Below are positions 16,804-25,388 of a DNA stretch of 46,276 nt, one piece after another; position 1 is the stretch's first letter; every line of letters begins with the position of its first letter. The position numbers were made by a program, and so were the translations under genes. The DNA is from Pseudomonas sp. A-1 (GTDB lineage: Bacteria; Pseudomonadota; Gammaproteobacteria; Pseudomonadales; Pseudomonadaceae), in the NCBI RefSeq assembly GCF_004801855.1, contig NZ_SSTC01000032.1, positions 1 to 46,276 of the forward strand. Reading direction: 5' to 3'. Under the pieces are notes generated by a model. It worked only from the letters and a program-made list of their open reading frames with translations, searched no databases and was not told the DNA's origin.

Positions 16804-19800
16804 TCAGGTGCGGGCGGCTTTCTTGGCGGCCAGGGTCAGGTGGTGGTCGTTGATGCGGGCGCCTTCCTTTTCGCCGTATTGCAGGCCCAGGGTGTACCAG
16901 GGGGCGCTTGGGACGTCGGTGCCGCGGTCCTTTTTCCACTCGATGTTGAGCTTGGGCTTCTTGTTGTGGCGCAGGACTTCGGCGGTCATGAACGGGCGGA
17001 TGTTGAGGCGCACGCCGTCGTTGAGGTCGGGTTCCCAGCCGATGGGTTGTTCGGCCAGGGGCTTCCAACGCACGAAGATGTCGTAGGGGGCTTCGCCAGC
17101 GAGGATCTGTTCCAGGCGGTCCTTGAGACTCAGGGCATAGGACAGGCGCTCGGCGGCGCCGTCGAGTTTCTGCTCGACCCCGTGCTGCTGAGTGCGGATC
17201 CAGTCGCCGAGGTAGGTGTAGATCAGCCGTTCGAGGGTGGCGCGGGTGAGCTTGTGGTAGTTGACCAGGGCGCTGAAGCCGTCCTTGAGGCCATCCCAGA
17301 CGTGCCAGATGAACGGACGATGGTGGAACAGCTTGCAGTGCTGCTCGAAGAACTTGTCGCGCAGCCAGGCGTCGAGGCTTTTCGCGCCGACCTCTTCCAG
17401 CAGCTGGTTGCGGCGCTGGGGCGTCCAGTCGTTGCCGAAGGCGGCTTCCAGCAGGTTCTCCAGGCGGTCGGCGGCGGCCTTTTCGCCTCGCACCGGCGGC
17501 AGGCAGACGATGCCGTCGTCGTCGGCCAGGGCATTCAGGCTGGCGCTGCGGGCGATCCAGGCGCGGGCCTGGTCGGACAGCTCCATCTCGCTGTCGGACT
17601 CGGCCGGCCAGTGGTAGCCGAGCAGGCGGGCGACGGCTACCTGCAGCGGCTCGGTAGCGGGCTGCGGGTGGCCGTGGAAGATCCATTGGGTGGGATCGTT
17701 AGACAGCGGAAGCTCTAGCCCTTTGGAAAAACGCTCTGCTGCAACAGTCTTCCAGCGCTTCTCATCAAAAGGAAGCTGGAGAAGAACACGGTTTGTAAGA
17801 CTAAGCTTTGAGTCCAGCTTACGAACCTCAGAAAAAAACTCATCCGAAGACAAAAAGGCCCAGATAGCTGGTAGCAAACCCTCAAAACCTGCTTTAGGTA
17901 CAACCACTGCAACGCTATTATGGAAAGCCTCTCCAAAATACAATCCAGCCCGTAAATTTTTCACCCGATTAACGGCAACACCATGCCTACCCCATGCCAG
18001 ATTGCCGCTTTCATGCATGTCATGAAGCTGATCTCGGCTTACCTCAGCATAACGATGTAGCTGACCGTCTCCTCGCTCCCAGAGCAAAACATCAGTTCGC
18101 CCTTGATCGTCAAATGTAGAAATCGGTGCTTTGAGCGGCAGCCAATCACCTCTCAACGAATTTAGCGGAGCCTCAAAAAAACCACGTGAAAATCGTTCTA
18201 TATCTCCAGTAACAAGACCTTGATAACTTTCCACCCACTGCCCCAATCGCGGCAGCGAAACACTCAAATCCTCAAATGTTACGACTGCCTTAGGGTTATC
18301 AAGAATCTCAAGCTGAGATAGAGACTTGACTTCACCATAGCGCAACTCATTAGCCTTGCTCTCGGCAGTTCGACTTTCAGTACAATCAACACCATGAATC
18401 CTTGACCCACTACTTGGACGATCATTTGAAGCTGTCAACAAAATAACATTCACTACCTCGCCAGAAATAGTACCGAACGCACCAGCTCCCAAACGAGCAA
18501 GCAGCCTCCAACTATTCTTTTTAAGTAGATCTGTACGTTGCTCCTCTCCTGTCGCCTGAAATAGCCAGTTCTGGGGCATTACTACTTGCGCCACCCCAAA
18601 GGGGGCCGCACTTAGCTCAATACACCTTTCAAGGAAAGTATTTGCAAGATCGTTTTTCGCCGTGAAGTAATAATGATCGCAAAAATCTCGAAGAGCTTCT
18701 ATTTGCTTGCCCCGCGCCAGATATGGGACGTTAGTAACTACCAGCTGATAACGCTGCCCCAGCAACTCGGCGGCACGGGCCAGGCCTTGGGCGGTAATGG
18801 CCGCTTCGTGCAGGTCCTCCTCCTCCGCCTCGCCCACCGCCAGCGCCCTAGCCAGCAGCGGCTGCACATCGCTCCAGTCGGCGGTGAGCAGGTCGCCCTT
18901 GAGGCTGCGCGCCGGGTCGATCAGCGAGCCGAGGATCGGCGCATCGCTGAAGGTGTCGTACAAGCGAGCCATGCCGGCCTTCAGTTCCGGGTTGTCGCCG
19001 GCCAGCGCCAGCCACTGCTCGCGCGGGGTCTGGATGCGCTGGCCGACGCAGGCGATGTTCAGCGCTGGCAGGCTGCGGTAGCCGCCGGCGCCGGGGTAGC
19101 GCCAGGCTTCCAGGGCCACGGCGAAGGCGGCCAGTTCGACGCAGCGCTGGTCCAGCTCCAGGCCGTGCAGGTTCTGGCGCAGCACGGCGTCGATGGCGGC
19201 GTCGGCGCTCAGGCCTTCGGAGGCCATGCGCATGGGCACCAGCATCAGGAAGGTGGCGACCAGGAAGTGGCCGGAGCCGCAGCAGGGGTCGAGCATGCGG
19301 AAGTCGGCAAGTTTTTCCGGCCAGCCGTCGAAGGTGCCGGCGGCGGGGGTTTCGGTGCTGGCAGTTTTCCCCTCACCCTGGCCCTCTCCCCCAGGGGGAG
19401 AGGGGATGTTCGTGCCGGCAGCGGGGACGGTGCGCAGGTAGGTGAACGGCAGGATATGACGCTGCTCGGGGTGGTGGGTGACCCACCAGGCGCCGAGGCT
19501 GTTGTCGAGGAGGAACTGCACCATATACGGCTCGGTGAACAGCTGGGTGACCGGCGAGAGTTCGTCGGCACCGATCTTCACCCCGGCGGCATTGACCTCG
19601 TCCTTCTTCTTGGCCTGCCAGTACTGGTAGACCCAGCCGAGGCTGTCGGCCGCCTGGAAGGTATCCGGGTCGAGGGCGGCGATCAGCTTTTCCAGCTCGC
19701 GTACGTGGTTGAAGGCCAGCGGCACGGCCAGCGCCGGGGAGCCTTCGCGGAACACCTGCGGCAGCATCTTCGCGGCCAGCTTGCCGGCCAGCTCCCAGCC

Positions 19801-20181
19801 GTCGGCACAGCCTTCGTCGGCGGCCAGCTCCTGGCATTCGTCGAGAGTCAGCGCGGTGTGCTCGTCGTACATCAGCAGGTGGTTCTGTTCGAGGAAACGG
19901 GCGAACAGCATGCGGTGCCAGTGCTCGTAGGCGATTTCGCTGCACAGGCGGCGGGTTTCCTGCTGGCCGTTGCTGCTGCGCAGATCGCCCAATTGGCGGC
20001 CATGGGCGCGTAGGCGGTTGCGCAGGGCGCGCTGGTCGGCATTGAGGTAGCTCGCCGCGCTTGCGTCGCCAACGCTGAGGCGGGTCAGGGCCTCGGCGGC
20101 GGCCTGTTCGGCGATCTCGCGGGCCTTGATGACGGTGGTTTCCAGTTGCTTGCGGAGCGGCTTGTCGAGGGCTTGGCGCAT
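16804..20181 (-). CDS. pglX: BREX type I PglX adenine-specific DNA methyltransferase
   Basis: This 1125-residue protein is the BREX methyltransferase, which marks host DNA at a non-palindromic adenine site and is also needed for phage exclusion. The SAM-binding motif DPCCGSGHF lies near residues 298-306. The catalytic motif IV reads TNVPYL near residue 484, with Val in place of the usual first Pro of NPPY. Residues about 481-831, following the catalytic motif and covering the likely target-recognition region, are encoded by visibly more AT-rich DNA (17690-18740). A palindromic repeat element is embedded in frame around residues 259-267. ATG at 20181 is chosen over 20259 because AAGGA precedes it and the protein then starts MRQALDKPLRKQLE. 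Confidence 0.95.
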   Translation of the reverse strand: MRQALDKPLRKQLETTVIKAREIAEQAAAEALTRLSVGDASAASYLNADQRALRNRLRAHGRQLGDLRSSNGQQETRRLCSEIAYEHWHRMLFARFLEQNHLLMYDEHTALTLDECQELAADEGCADGWELAGKLAAKMLPQVFREGSPALAVPLAFNHVRELEKLIAALDPDTFQAADSLGWVYQYWQAKKKDEVNAAGVKIGADELSPVTQLFTEPYMVQFLLDNSLGAWWVTHHPEQRHILPFTYLRTVPAAGTNIPSPPGGEGQGEGKTASTETPAAGTFDGWPEKLADFRMLDPCCGSGHFLVATFLMLVPMRMASEGLSADAAIDAVLRQNLHGLELDQRCVELAAFAVALEAWRYPGAGGYRSLPALNIACVGQRIQTPREQWLALAGDNPELKAGMARLYDTFSDAPILGSLIDPARSLKGDLLTADWSDVQPLLARALAVGEAEEEDLHEAAITAQGLARAAELLGQRYQLVVTNVPYLARGKQIEALRDFCDHYYFTAKNDLANTFLERCIELSAAPFGVAQVVMPQNWLFQATGEEQRTDLLKKNSWRLLARLGAGAFGTISGEVVNVILLTASNDRPSSGSRIHGVDCTESRTAESKANELRYGEVKSLSQLEILDNPKAVVTFEDLSVSLPRLGQWVESYQGLVTGDIERFSRGFFEAPLNSLRGDWLPLKAPISTFDDQGRTDVLLWERGDGQLHRYAEVSRDQLHDMHESGNLAWGRHGVAVNRVKNLRAGLYFGEAFHNSVAVVVPKAGFEGLLPAIWAFLSSDEFFSEVRKLDSKLSLTNRVLLQLPFDEKRWKTVAAERFSKGLELPLSNDPTQWIFHGHPQPATEPLQVAVARLLGYHWPAESDSEMELSDQARAWIARSASLNALADDDGIVCLPPVRGEKAAADRLENLLEAAFGNDWTPQRRNQLLEEVGAKSLDAWLRDKFFEQHCKLFHHRPFIWHVWDGLKDGFSALVNYHKLTRATLERLIYTYLGDWIRTQQHGVEQKLDGAAERLSYALSLKDRLEQILAGEAPYDIFVRWKPLAEQPIGWEPDLNDGVRLNIRPFMTAEVLRHNKKPKLNIEWKKDRGTDVPSAPWYTLGLQYGEKEGARINDHHLTLAAKKAART
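19382..19404. repeat. Palindromic repeat element embedded in pglX
   Basis: CCCTCTCCCCC and GGGGGAGAGGG form perfect 11-bp arms around one A, inside the pglX reading frame. The element encodes a low-complexity Pro-Gly-Glu stretch (NIPSPPGGEGQGEGK). A related palindrome lies at 20435-20454, outside any gene, and this family of sequences is common between genes in pseudomonads. Similar 15-17 bp sequences flank it (GTGCCGGC and following on both sides, encoding PAAGT twice), as if insertion had duplicated a short target. Confidence 0.8.
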
Positions 20182-20228
20182 GGGGCATTCCTTGGCCACC
20201 GCGAAGGCGGCACGGGTGGAGCTGGCTT

Positions 20229-20411
20229 GGTGGACAAGTCGCTGCGCGACGTTGTCCACCCTACGGATGGGGTGCCGTCGGGTTAGGCCGCGTTGCGGCT
20301 AACCCGACCTACGGATTCGGTGGTGGACAAGACGCGGTGCGGCGTTGTCCACCCTACGGGTTCGGCTTGGGCGGACAGCGGTGGAAAAGCCGCTGCACGG
20401 CGTTTTCCACC
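20229..20411. repeat. Cluster of four extragenic inverted repeats between brxC and pglX
   Basis: Four hairpin-forming units of 31-32 bp lie in the 285-bp gap upstream of pglX: GGTGGACAA...TTGTCCACC at 20229-20260 and 20322-20353, GTCGGGTTAG...CTAACCCGAC at 20277-20308, and GGTGGAAAA...TTTTCCACC at 20380-20411. Several are followed by CCCTACGG. These resemble the REP-type palindromes scattered through some Pseudomonas genomes. They may stabilise the brxABC transcript end or reduce expression of pglX relative to brxC. Confidence 0.85.
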
Positions 20412-20434
20412 CTGTGACCACCCTCTCCCCGGCC

Positions 20435-20454
20435 CTCTCCCGCAAGCGGGAGAG
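20435..20454 (-). terminator. Hairpin just after brxC
   Basis: CTCTCCCGC and GCGGGAGAG form a 9-bp stem around AA, 12 bases past the brxC stop codon on the minus strand. It has no T-run, and it belongs to the same palindrome family as the element inside pglX. It may act as a transcript-stabilising or attenuating structure. Confidence 0.5.
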
Positions 20455-20466
20455 AGAGCGGAGCGT

Positions 20467-23400
20467 TCAGACCATCACCGGGCCTTCGGCCAGTTTGGCG
20501 AGCAGGCTGGCTTCGACCTCGGCCAGCCACTGGCGCAGCTGGGCTTCGTTCTCGAAGGTGCGCTTGGGCAAGGCGACGTGCTGGACCTGCGGCTGGAGCA
20601 GCTTGACCGCCTCCTGGCGGGCGCTTTCGAACCTGGCGGCCAGCGAGGCGGTGCGGTCGCTCCACTGCTCGAGGGAGCAGGTTTCCAGGCTGTCGATGAC
20701 ATCCTCGCGGCTGGCCAGGCTGACGGCGGGCAGCTCGGCGAGCTGGCGGCGTTCAAGGATGACCTGACGGCGGGCGGCGTCCAGTTGCTGCCAGTGGCTG
20801 TCGGCTTCGAGCTCAGCCAGACGCAGGCCGTACTCGGTTTGGCAGGCCTTGACGTGGTGGTTGATGGCTTCGCGCAGCTGGCCGATGGTGCCGTCGATCA
20901 GATTCTCCAGCGGGCTGGGCTCGGCGAGCAGGCTGCGGTTGGCCTTGATGGCTTCGACCTCGGTGTGCAGCTTGTCGTGGAAGGCCAGGCCCTTGCTGAG
21001 GCGCAGCAGGGTTTGCAACAGCTGCCAGTCGTTGCGACGCTGCTGCAGCTTGTCGCCTTGGGCGCGCCAGGCGTCGAGCAACGGCTTGAGTTCGTCCTTG
21101 TGGTCGATCACCAGCTTGAGCTGGCTGTTGCCGCTCTCCTTGGCGATGGCGTCGATCAGGCTGGCATCCGGGCGCGCCGGGGCCGGGGCATCTCCGCCGG
21201 CGGCGTTGTGCAGGGTACGGGCGAGACTGATCAGCTCGGGGAGCTTCTGCTGCTCCTCGTTGGGCTGGCAAGTGATGCCGACGGCGTTGAGCAGGCCACG
21301 CACCTTGATCAGATCCACCGGGCGGATGGTGATGGTTTCCGGGCGGAAGGTGGTCTGGGTGAGCTTCTGGCGGTCGAGGCTCTGCGCACCGAGCGGCTTG
21401 TCGGCGCTGTCACTGGCACGCAGTACGCCGGCAGCTACCAGGGCGAACAGAGCGCCGTCGATGGCGTCCTGCGGCCAGCCGTAGGGCGCGGCGCTGAAGG
21501 TGTCGCGGATCTCGCTGCCCTTCTTGGCTGCGCCGATGAACTTGAGGATGGCCACGCACACCGGTTGCTTTTCAGGCTCGCCGTTGTAGCCGAGGGCTTC
21601 GAGGGCGTTCTGCCCGCCGTCCTTGCGGGCGCGGTCGTAGACCTTGCCCCAGTGCACGTTGTCGGCGAGGTCGAACTCACGGTACAGGCGCACCATGGAG
21701 GCCTGTGCAGCCTTCTCGATGCAGGCGGCGACGCTGTTGCCCTGAGCTTCGGCGCCGCCGGCCTGGAGCACCTGGACGCCGGAGAAGATTTCCTTGAGCA
21801 GCAGCTCGACCTGTTTGTCGGCATCGCGCAAGCGGGTTTCCATGGCCTTGCGGGCGTCGGTGCCGGCTTCGGTGCTCGGCACGCCGCGCAGCTCGAGGGT
21901 CAGGTCGGCGGCTTTCTGGGCAATGATGGCGTTGGTCAGCTCGGAGCGGTTACGCGCCGGGATGAACAGGTAGATGGTCGGCAGGTCGGGGTTGGCGCCA
22001 CGGGCCTCGGCGTGGAAGGAGGCTTCGCTGGTGCTCCAGCCGTCCTGCACCCAGAGGTAGATCTTCTGGGCGGCGTCCTTGGGCAATTCGCTGTCGAAGC
22101 AGGGCGTGATCGGTCGGGCGACGTTGCTGACGCCCTGGCTCAGGCGCACCTGGCCGAGCTGTTTCTTGATGAAGGCGTGCAGCAGGTCGACGCGCTGGTT
22201 GTCGACGCGCTGCAGGTTGCCACGCAGGTCGGCCTCCTGCTGGCGGAAGGTGTCGTACCACTGGGCGCTTTCCTGGGTCTGCAGGCGGTATTCGACGCCG
22301 GCAGCGGTCTGCATGGCCATGACATGACCTTCCTTGGCCAGGACTTCGAGCTGTTTGGGCACGCGGGCGCGCAACTCGTCCTTGCCGTGGTTGAGGTCCT
22401 CGACCAGTAGGTCGGCGAGCATGTCGGCGGTGGCGCGCACGCCGCAGTCGGCCACCGGGTCGGTGGGCAGCTTGCCGATCAGCAGGATCAGCGCCAGCAG
22501 GCGCGATTGCAGCTGCTGGTCGGCATCGCCGGCGGACAGGTGGGCAATGGTGTCGTAGCTTTCGCGGGAGATGACCCCGGTCTGCAGTAGGTTGGGCGCG
22601 ATCTGCTCATAGATGAAGTCGCCGGGCACGACGTGGCCGAGCTTGTACTCGGCGGTGGCCTTGGCGGCTTCATGGATGACCTTGAGCTGGTTGCGCAGCT
22701 GGGAGACGGTGCCGGTGGTGTCGACGATGCGCAGCACGCGCTCCCAGAAGCGCCGACGCACCGGCAGCACCGGGTAGTCGGCGAGCATCACCTTCTCGTC
22801 GTCCTGGTGGTACTCGACCTTGGTGCCGCGCAGGTGGCGGGAGATTTCACCCAGCTGCCGGGTCAGTACGGCCTGCAGCTCGGCGCGGGCGGATTCCTTC
22901 TTCTGCAGGATGACCTTGCGGATCACCGACTCGACGTCGGTGTCCTTGAGCATGACGGTGACCTGGAAGCGGCCCATCAGGCGCTGCAGGTTGGGCATGC
23001 CGGACAGGGCGTTCTGGCCGGTGGAGACGAATAGCAGGCGGTTGCCGAAGGCCTTGTGTTTGCAGCAGGTTTCCACGACTTCCTGGACCAGGTAGGCGCG
23101 CTCGGCGTCGGTGCCGACGTACTGCTGGACCTCGTCGAGGACGATCAGGCTGAGGGGGAATTTGTCGTCACGCTGCAGTGCGTCGTAGATGGCCTTGACC
23201 ATCTGCTCGTTGGTGACATCGGTGACCTGGGGGAACTGCTCCTTGAGCAGCACGCGCACGCCCTTCACGTCGCTGGCCAGGGTCGGGTCGGACTCCAGCA
23301 GGGCGCGGGCGATGATCGGCGAGACGAACAGGTCGTCGAGTTCGCGCTCCCAGTTCTCGCCCTCCTCTTCCACGCGCTGGCGCACCAGGTCGAGATAGCC

Positions 23401-23931
23401 CTTGTGCTTGAGCCAGAGGACGAAGCGCGCCAGGTGGTATTGCTCGGGCAGGCCGGCGGACTTGAAGAGGATGCCGAGCAGAGCCAGGCGCACGTTGTTG
23501 TTGGCGCCAGCACCGAGGGTGCCGGACGCGGCATGCAGGCCGCCGTAGCGCTGGGCCTGGTTACTGAGTTCCTTGAGGTGGTCGCTGACTGTATCCGGCA
23601 GGCGGGCGATATGGCGGGCGCTGACGCCGTCGGGGAAGCGCTGGTCAACCCACAGGGTGCGCAGCATCTTGGCCAGGTGCGATTTACCGGAGCCGAAGAA
23701 TCCGCTGATCCACACGCCAGGTTGCTCATGGTCGGTGGTCAGGTTGCGCAGGTAGGTGCCGAGGATCAGGTCCATGCCCTTGGCGTATTCGCCATCGCAA
23801 ACGAAGGTTTCCAGCTCGTAGCGCAGGGTATTGAGGGCCTGGACCGAGAGGTCGTCCTTTACTTCAGCGACGCCGTTGTTGGCCAGGCGGTTCTGCAACG
23901 GGTCGAGCTGGTAGATGTCGCGGTTGAGCAT
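20467..23931 (-). CDS. brxC: BREX type I BrxC, large P-loop ATPase
   Basis: This 1154-residue BrxC (PglY-like) ATPase is a core BREX component needed for methylation and exclusion. Walker A GFFGSGKSH lies at residues 77-85 and Walker B LIVLDEVQQYVG near residue 265. Later helical regions carry long acidic/basic segments typical of the family. ATG at 23931 gives the expected N-terminus MLNRDIYQLDPLQNRL and has AGGGA nine bases upstream. The longer frame from 23976 adds 15 unlikely residues. The gene follows brxB after a 53-bp gap and is separated from pglX by 285 bp full of palindromes. Confidence 0.95.
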   Translation of the reverse strand: MLNRDIYQLDPLQNRLANNGVAEVKDDLSVQALNTLRYELETFVCDGEYAKGMDLILGTYLRNLTTDHEQPGVWISGFFGSGKSHLAKMLRTLWVDQRFPDGVSARHIARLPDTVSDHLKELSNQAQRYGGLHAASGTLGAGANNNVRLALLGILFKSAGLPEQYHLARFVLWLKHKGYLDLVRQRVEEEGENWERELDDLFVSPIIARALLESDPTLASDVKGVRVLLKEQFPQVTDVTNEQMVKAIYDALQRDDKFPLSLIVLDEVQQYVGTDAERAYLVQEVVETCCKHKAFGNRLLFVSTGQNALSGMPNLQRLMGRFQVTVMLKDTDVESVIRKVILQKKESARAELQAVLTRQLGEISRHLRGTKVEYHQDDEKVMLADYPVLPVRRRFWERVLRIVDTTGTVSQLRNQLKVIHEAAKATAEYKLGHVVPGDFIYEQIAPNLLQTGVISRESYDTIAHLSAGDADQQLQSRLLALILLIGKLPTDPVADCGVRATADMLADLLVEDLNHGKDELRARVPKQLEVLAKEGHVMAMQTAAGVEYRLQTQESAQWYDTFRQQEADLRGNLQRVDNQRVDLLHAFIKKQLGQVRLSQGVSNVARPITPCFDSELPKDAAQKIYLWVQDGWSTSEASFHAEARGANPDLPTIYLFIPARNRSELTNAIIAQKAADLTLELRGVPSTEAGTDARKAMETRLRDADKQVELLLKEIFSGVQVLQAGGAEAQGNSVAACIEKAAQASMVRLYREFDLADNVHWGKVYDRARKDGGQNALEALGYNGEPEKQPVCVAILKFIGAAKKGSEIRDTFSAAPYGWPQDAIDGALFALVAAGVLRASDSADKPLGAQSLDRQKLTQTTFRPETITIRPVDLIKVRGLLNAVGITCQPNEEQQKLPELISLARTLHNAAGGDAPAPARPDASLIDAIAKESGNSQLKLVIDHKDELKPLLDAWRAQGDKLQQRRNDWQLLQTLLRLSKGLAFHDKLHTEVEAIKANRSLLAEPSPLENLIDGTIGQLREAINHHVKACQTEYGLRLAELEADSHWQQLDAARRQVILERRQLAELPAVSLASREDVIDSLETCSLEQWSDRTASLAARFESARQEAVKLLQPQVQHVALPKRTFENEAQLRQWLAEVEASLLAKLAEGPVMV

Positions 23932-23984
23932 GAGTCTATTCCCTGATTCGTTTAAAGCGGATGTCCGTGCCGACAATGCGGCAG

Positions 23985-24533
23985 CTAGTTGTCGGAGGTC
24001 AGCGGCGTGGCGTGGTAGCCCCAGCCGTCACGAGCATCGAGCAAGCGGTAGGTGTTCTCGATATGTTCGCCGGGGAAGAACACCAGCAGGCGACCGGGCA
24101 CGTGGGGTGCCAGCGCCTCGACGAAGCCGGCCACGGAGGTGAAGCCGAAAAGCGTGCCGCAGCCGATCAGAGCGACGACGCTGTGCTCGTCCACCTGTTG
24201 GGCGGCGATCTGCTGTTGCAGGCGTTCGAGCAGATCTTGGGCGAAGCGCTTGTATTTGCTGGCGAGCAGCTCCGGGTCTTCGAAGTAGTCGTCGCGGTAT
24301 TTCTGCCCGGCCATCCACTCGGGGAAGGCGTGGGTGATGTCGAGCGGCAGCCAGACGTGCCCGGCCGCCTCGGCGGCGACGCGGAAGTCTTCCAGGCGGG
24401 CGCGCAGCTTGAGTTCGTCTTCCTTGTGGTAGACGGCGAACAGGACGCGCTGGGCGTTGGCCAGGCCGTGCTGCCAAGGGATGCTGATGTGGCTGGTGTA
24501 GTTGTTGATCAGCTTGTCGAGGCGGTTACTCAT
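23985..24533 (-). CDS. brxB: BREX type I BrxB (DUF1788)
   Basis: This 182-residue protein matches the DUF1788/BrxB pattern in length and place. It begins MSNRLDKLINNYTSHISIPW and contains VALIGCGTLFGFTSVAGFVEAL and RLLVFFPGEHIENTYRLLDARDGWGYHA. Its biochemical role is not established, but it is a conserved small member of the type I BREX core. Its start overlaps the brxA stop by eight bases, so translation is coupled. Confidence 0.93.
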   Translation of the reverse strand: MSNRLDKLINNYTSHISIPWQHGLANAQRVLFAVYHKEDELKLRARLEDFRVAAEAAGHVWLPLDITHAFPEWMAGQKYRDDYFEDPELLASKYKRFAQDLLERLQQQIAAQQVDEHSVVALIGCGTLFGFTSVAGFVEALAPHVPGRLLVFFPGEHIENTYRLLDARDGWGYHATPLTSDN

Positions 24534-25305
24534 TGAGCCAGGCTCTCTCTTCGTCCGTGAGGAAGTCGGGGAAGTCGACTTCGATGACTTCGCTGGAATG
24601 CTTGAAGGTGATCAGTCCGCGCTGGGAGGCCGTGCGCGCCAGCTCGAGCAGGCGCTCCAGGCGGCAGTCGAGCAGCTTGCACCACTCGCTGGCGAACAGG
24701 CGCTGGCCACTGAGGCCGTGCAGGTAGCCCTGGAACAGGGCGAAGGCGACGTTGCTGGCAGTGATGACCGGCTGGTTGCGGAGCTTCTTGATCCGGCCCT
24801 TGAGGTAGCCGGCGTGGGTCCAGCTGCCGTTGACGCATTGGGCGGCGGACTTGAGGGTGGTCGCCTTGAAGCGCTGGGGATCGGGGGCGGCCAGTGCGGC
24901 TTCGGTTTCCTCACGGGTCAGCGGCTGGCCCGGCTGGCGCTCGAGGATGGTCGCTGTCGACAGGCGCAGGATCGGGTCGCGGGCCATGGCCAGCTGCAGC
25001 GCCAGCACTGGGCGGGCGGCGCTGTCCTGCTCCCAGAGGGTGCGGAAGACGCGGAACAGCGGAACCTCGGGGCTCATGCCGTAGAGGTCGAGCAGGTGAC
25101 CGTAGGTCAGCACGCGGGCATTGCTGGTCGGCTTGTCGAGGCGGTTGAAGTCGACGATCTGCTCGCAGTACTGGTCGCGACCGGCGTCCACCGGCGTGTA
25201 GGCGAACAGCTCCTGAAGCTCGGCAAGCATCATGGTACGAGCGGCATGTGCGCCGTTCTTGCCGAATTTGAAGCCGAACTTGATCAGGGACTGCTGGCTG
25301 GTCAT
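24526..25305 (-). CDS. brxA: BREX type I BrxA (DUF1819)
   Basis: This 259-residue protein is the first gene of the BREX operon. It starts MTSQQSLIKFGFKFGKNGAH at ATG 25305, which fits the DUF1819 N-terminus better than an upstream start at 25371. BrxA is a small DNA-binding helical protein in characterised systems. The region upstream, including the 3' end of the HicA-like gene, contains two perfect inverted repeats (25463-25487 and 25492-25509) that may control BREX transcription. Confidence 0.92.
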   Translation of the reverse strand: MTSQQSLIKFGFKFGKNGAHAARTMMLAELQELFAYTPVDAGRDQYCEQIVDFNRLDKPTSNARVLTYGHLLDLYGMSPEVPLFRVFRTLWEQDSAARPVLALQLAMARDPILRLSTATILERQPGQPLTREETEAALAAPDPQRFKATTLKSAAQCVNGSWTHAGYLKGRIKKLRNQPVITASNVAFALFQGYLHGLSGQRLFASEWCKLLDCRLERLLELARTASQRGLITFKHSSEVIEVDFPDFLTDEERAWLNE

Positions 25306-25388
25306 TGCGTCTCGATATCTACTTTCACGGGCCTGGAACCGCGGACTAGAGCCGCCCCGACTGATGTCCAAAGGCTGGCATTATCGCC

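Noticed and set aside
16739-17686. 315-codon minus-strand frame rich in Arg and Pro
   Set aside because: It overlaps pglX in another frame on the same strand. Its residue use is typical of an off-frame reading of GC-rich DNA.
20229-20454. CRISPR-like array
   Set aside because: The repeats are inverted units of different sequence with unequal spacing, not regular direct repeats with unique spacers.
20293-22410. Long plus-strand frames opposite brxC and pglX (for example over 700 codons)
   Set aside because: They are antisense shadows of GC-rich genes with no recognisable domain, and they lack independent start signals.
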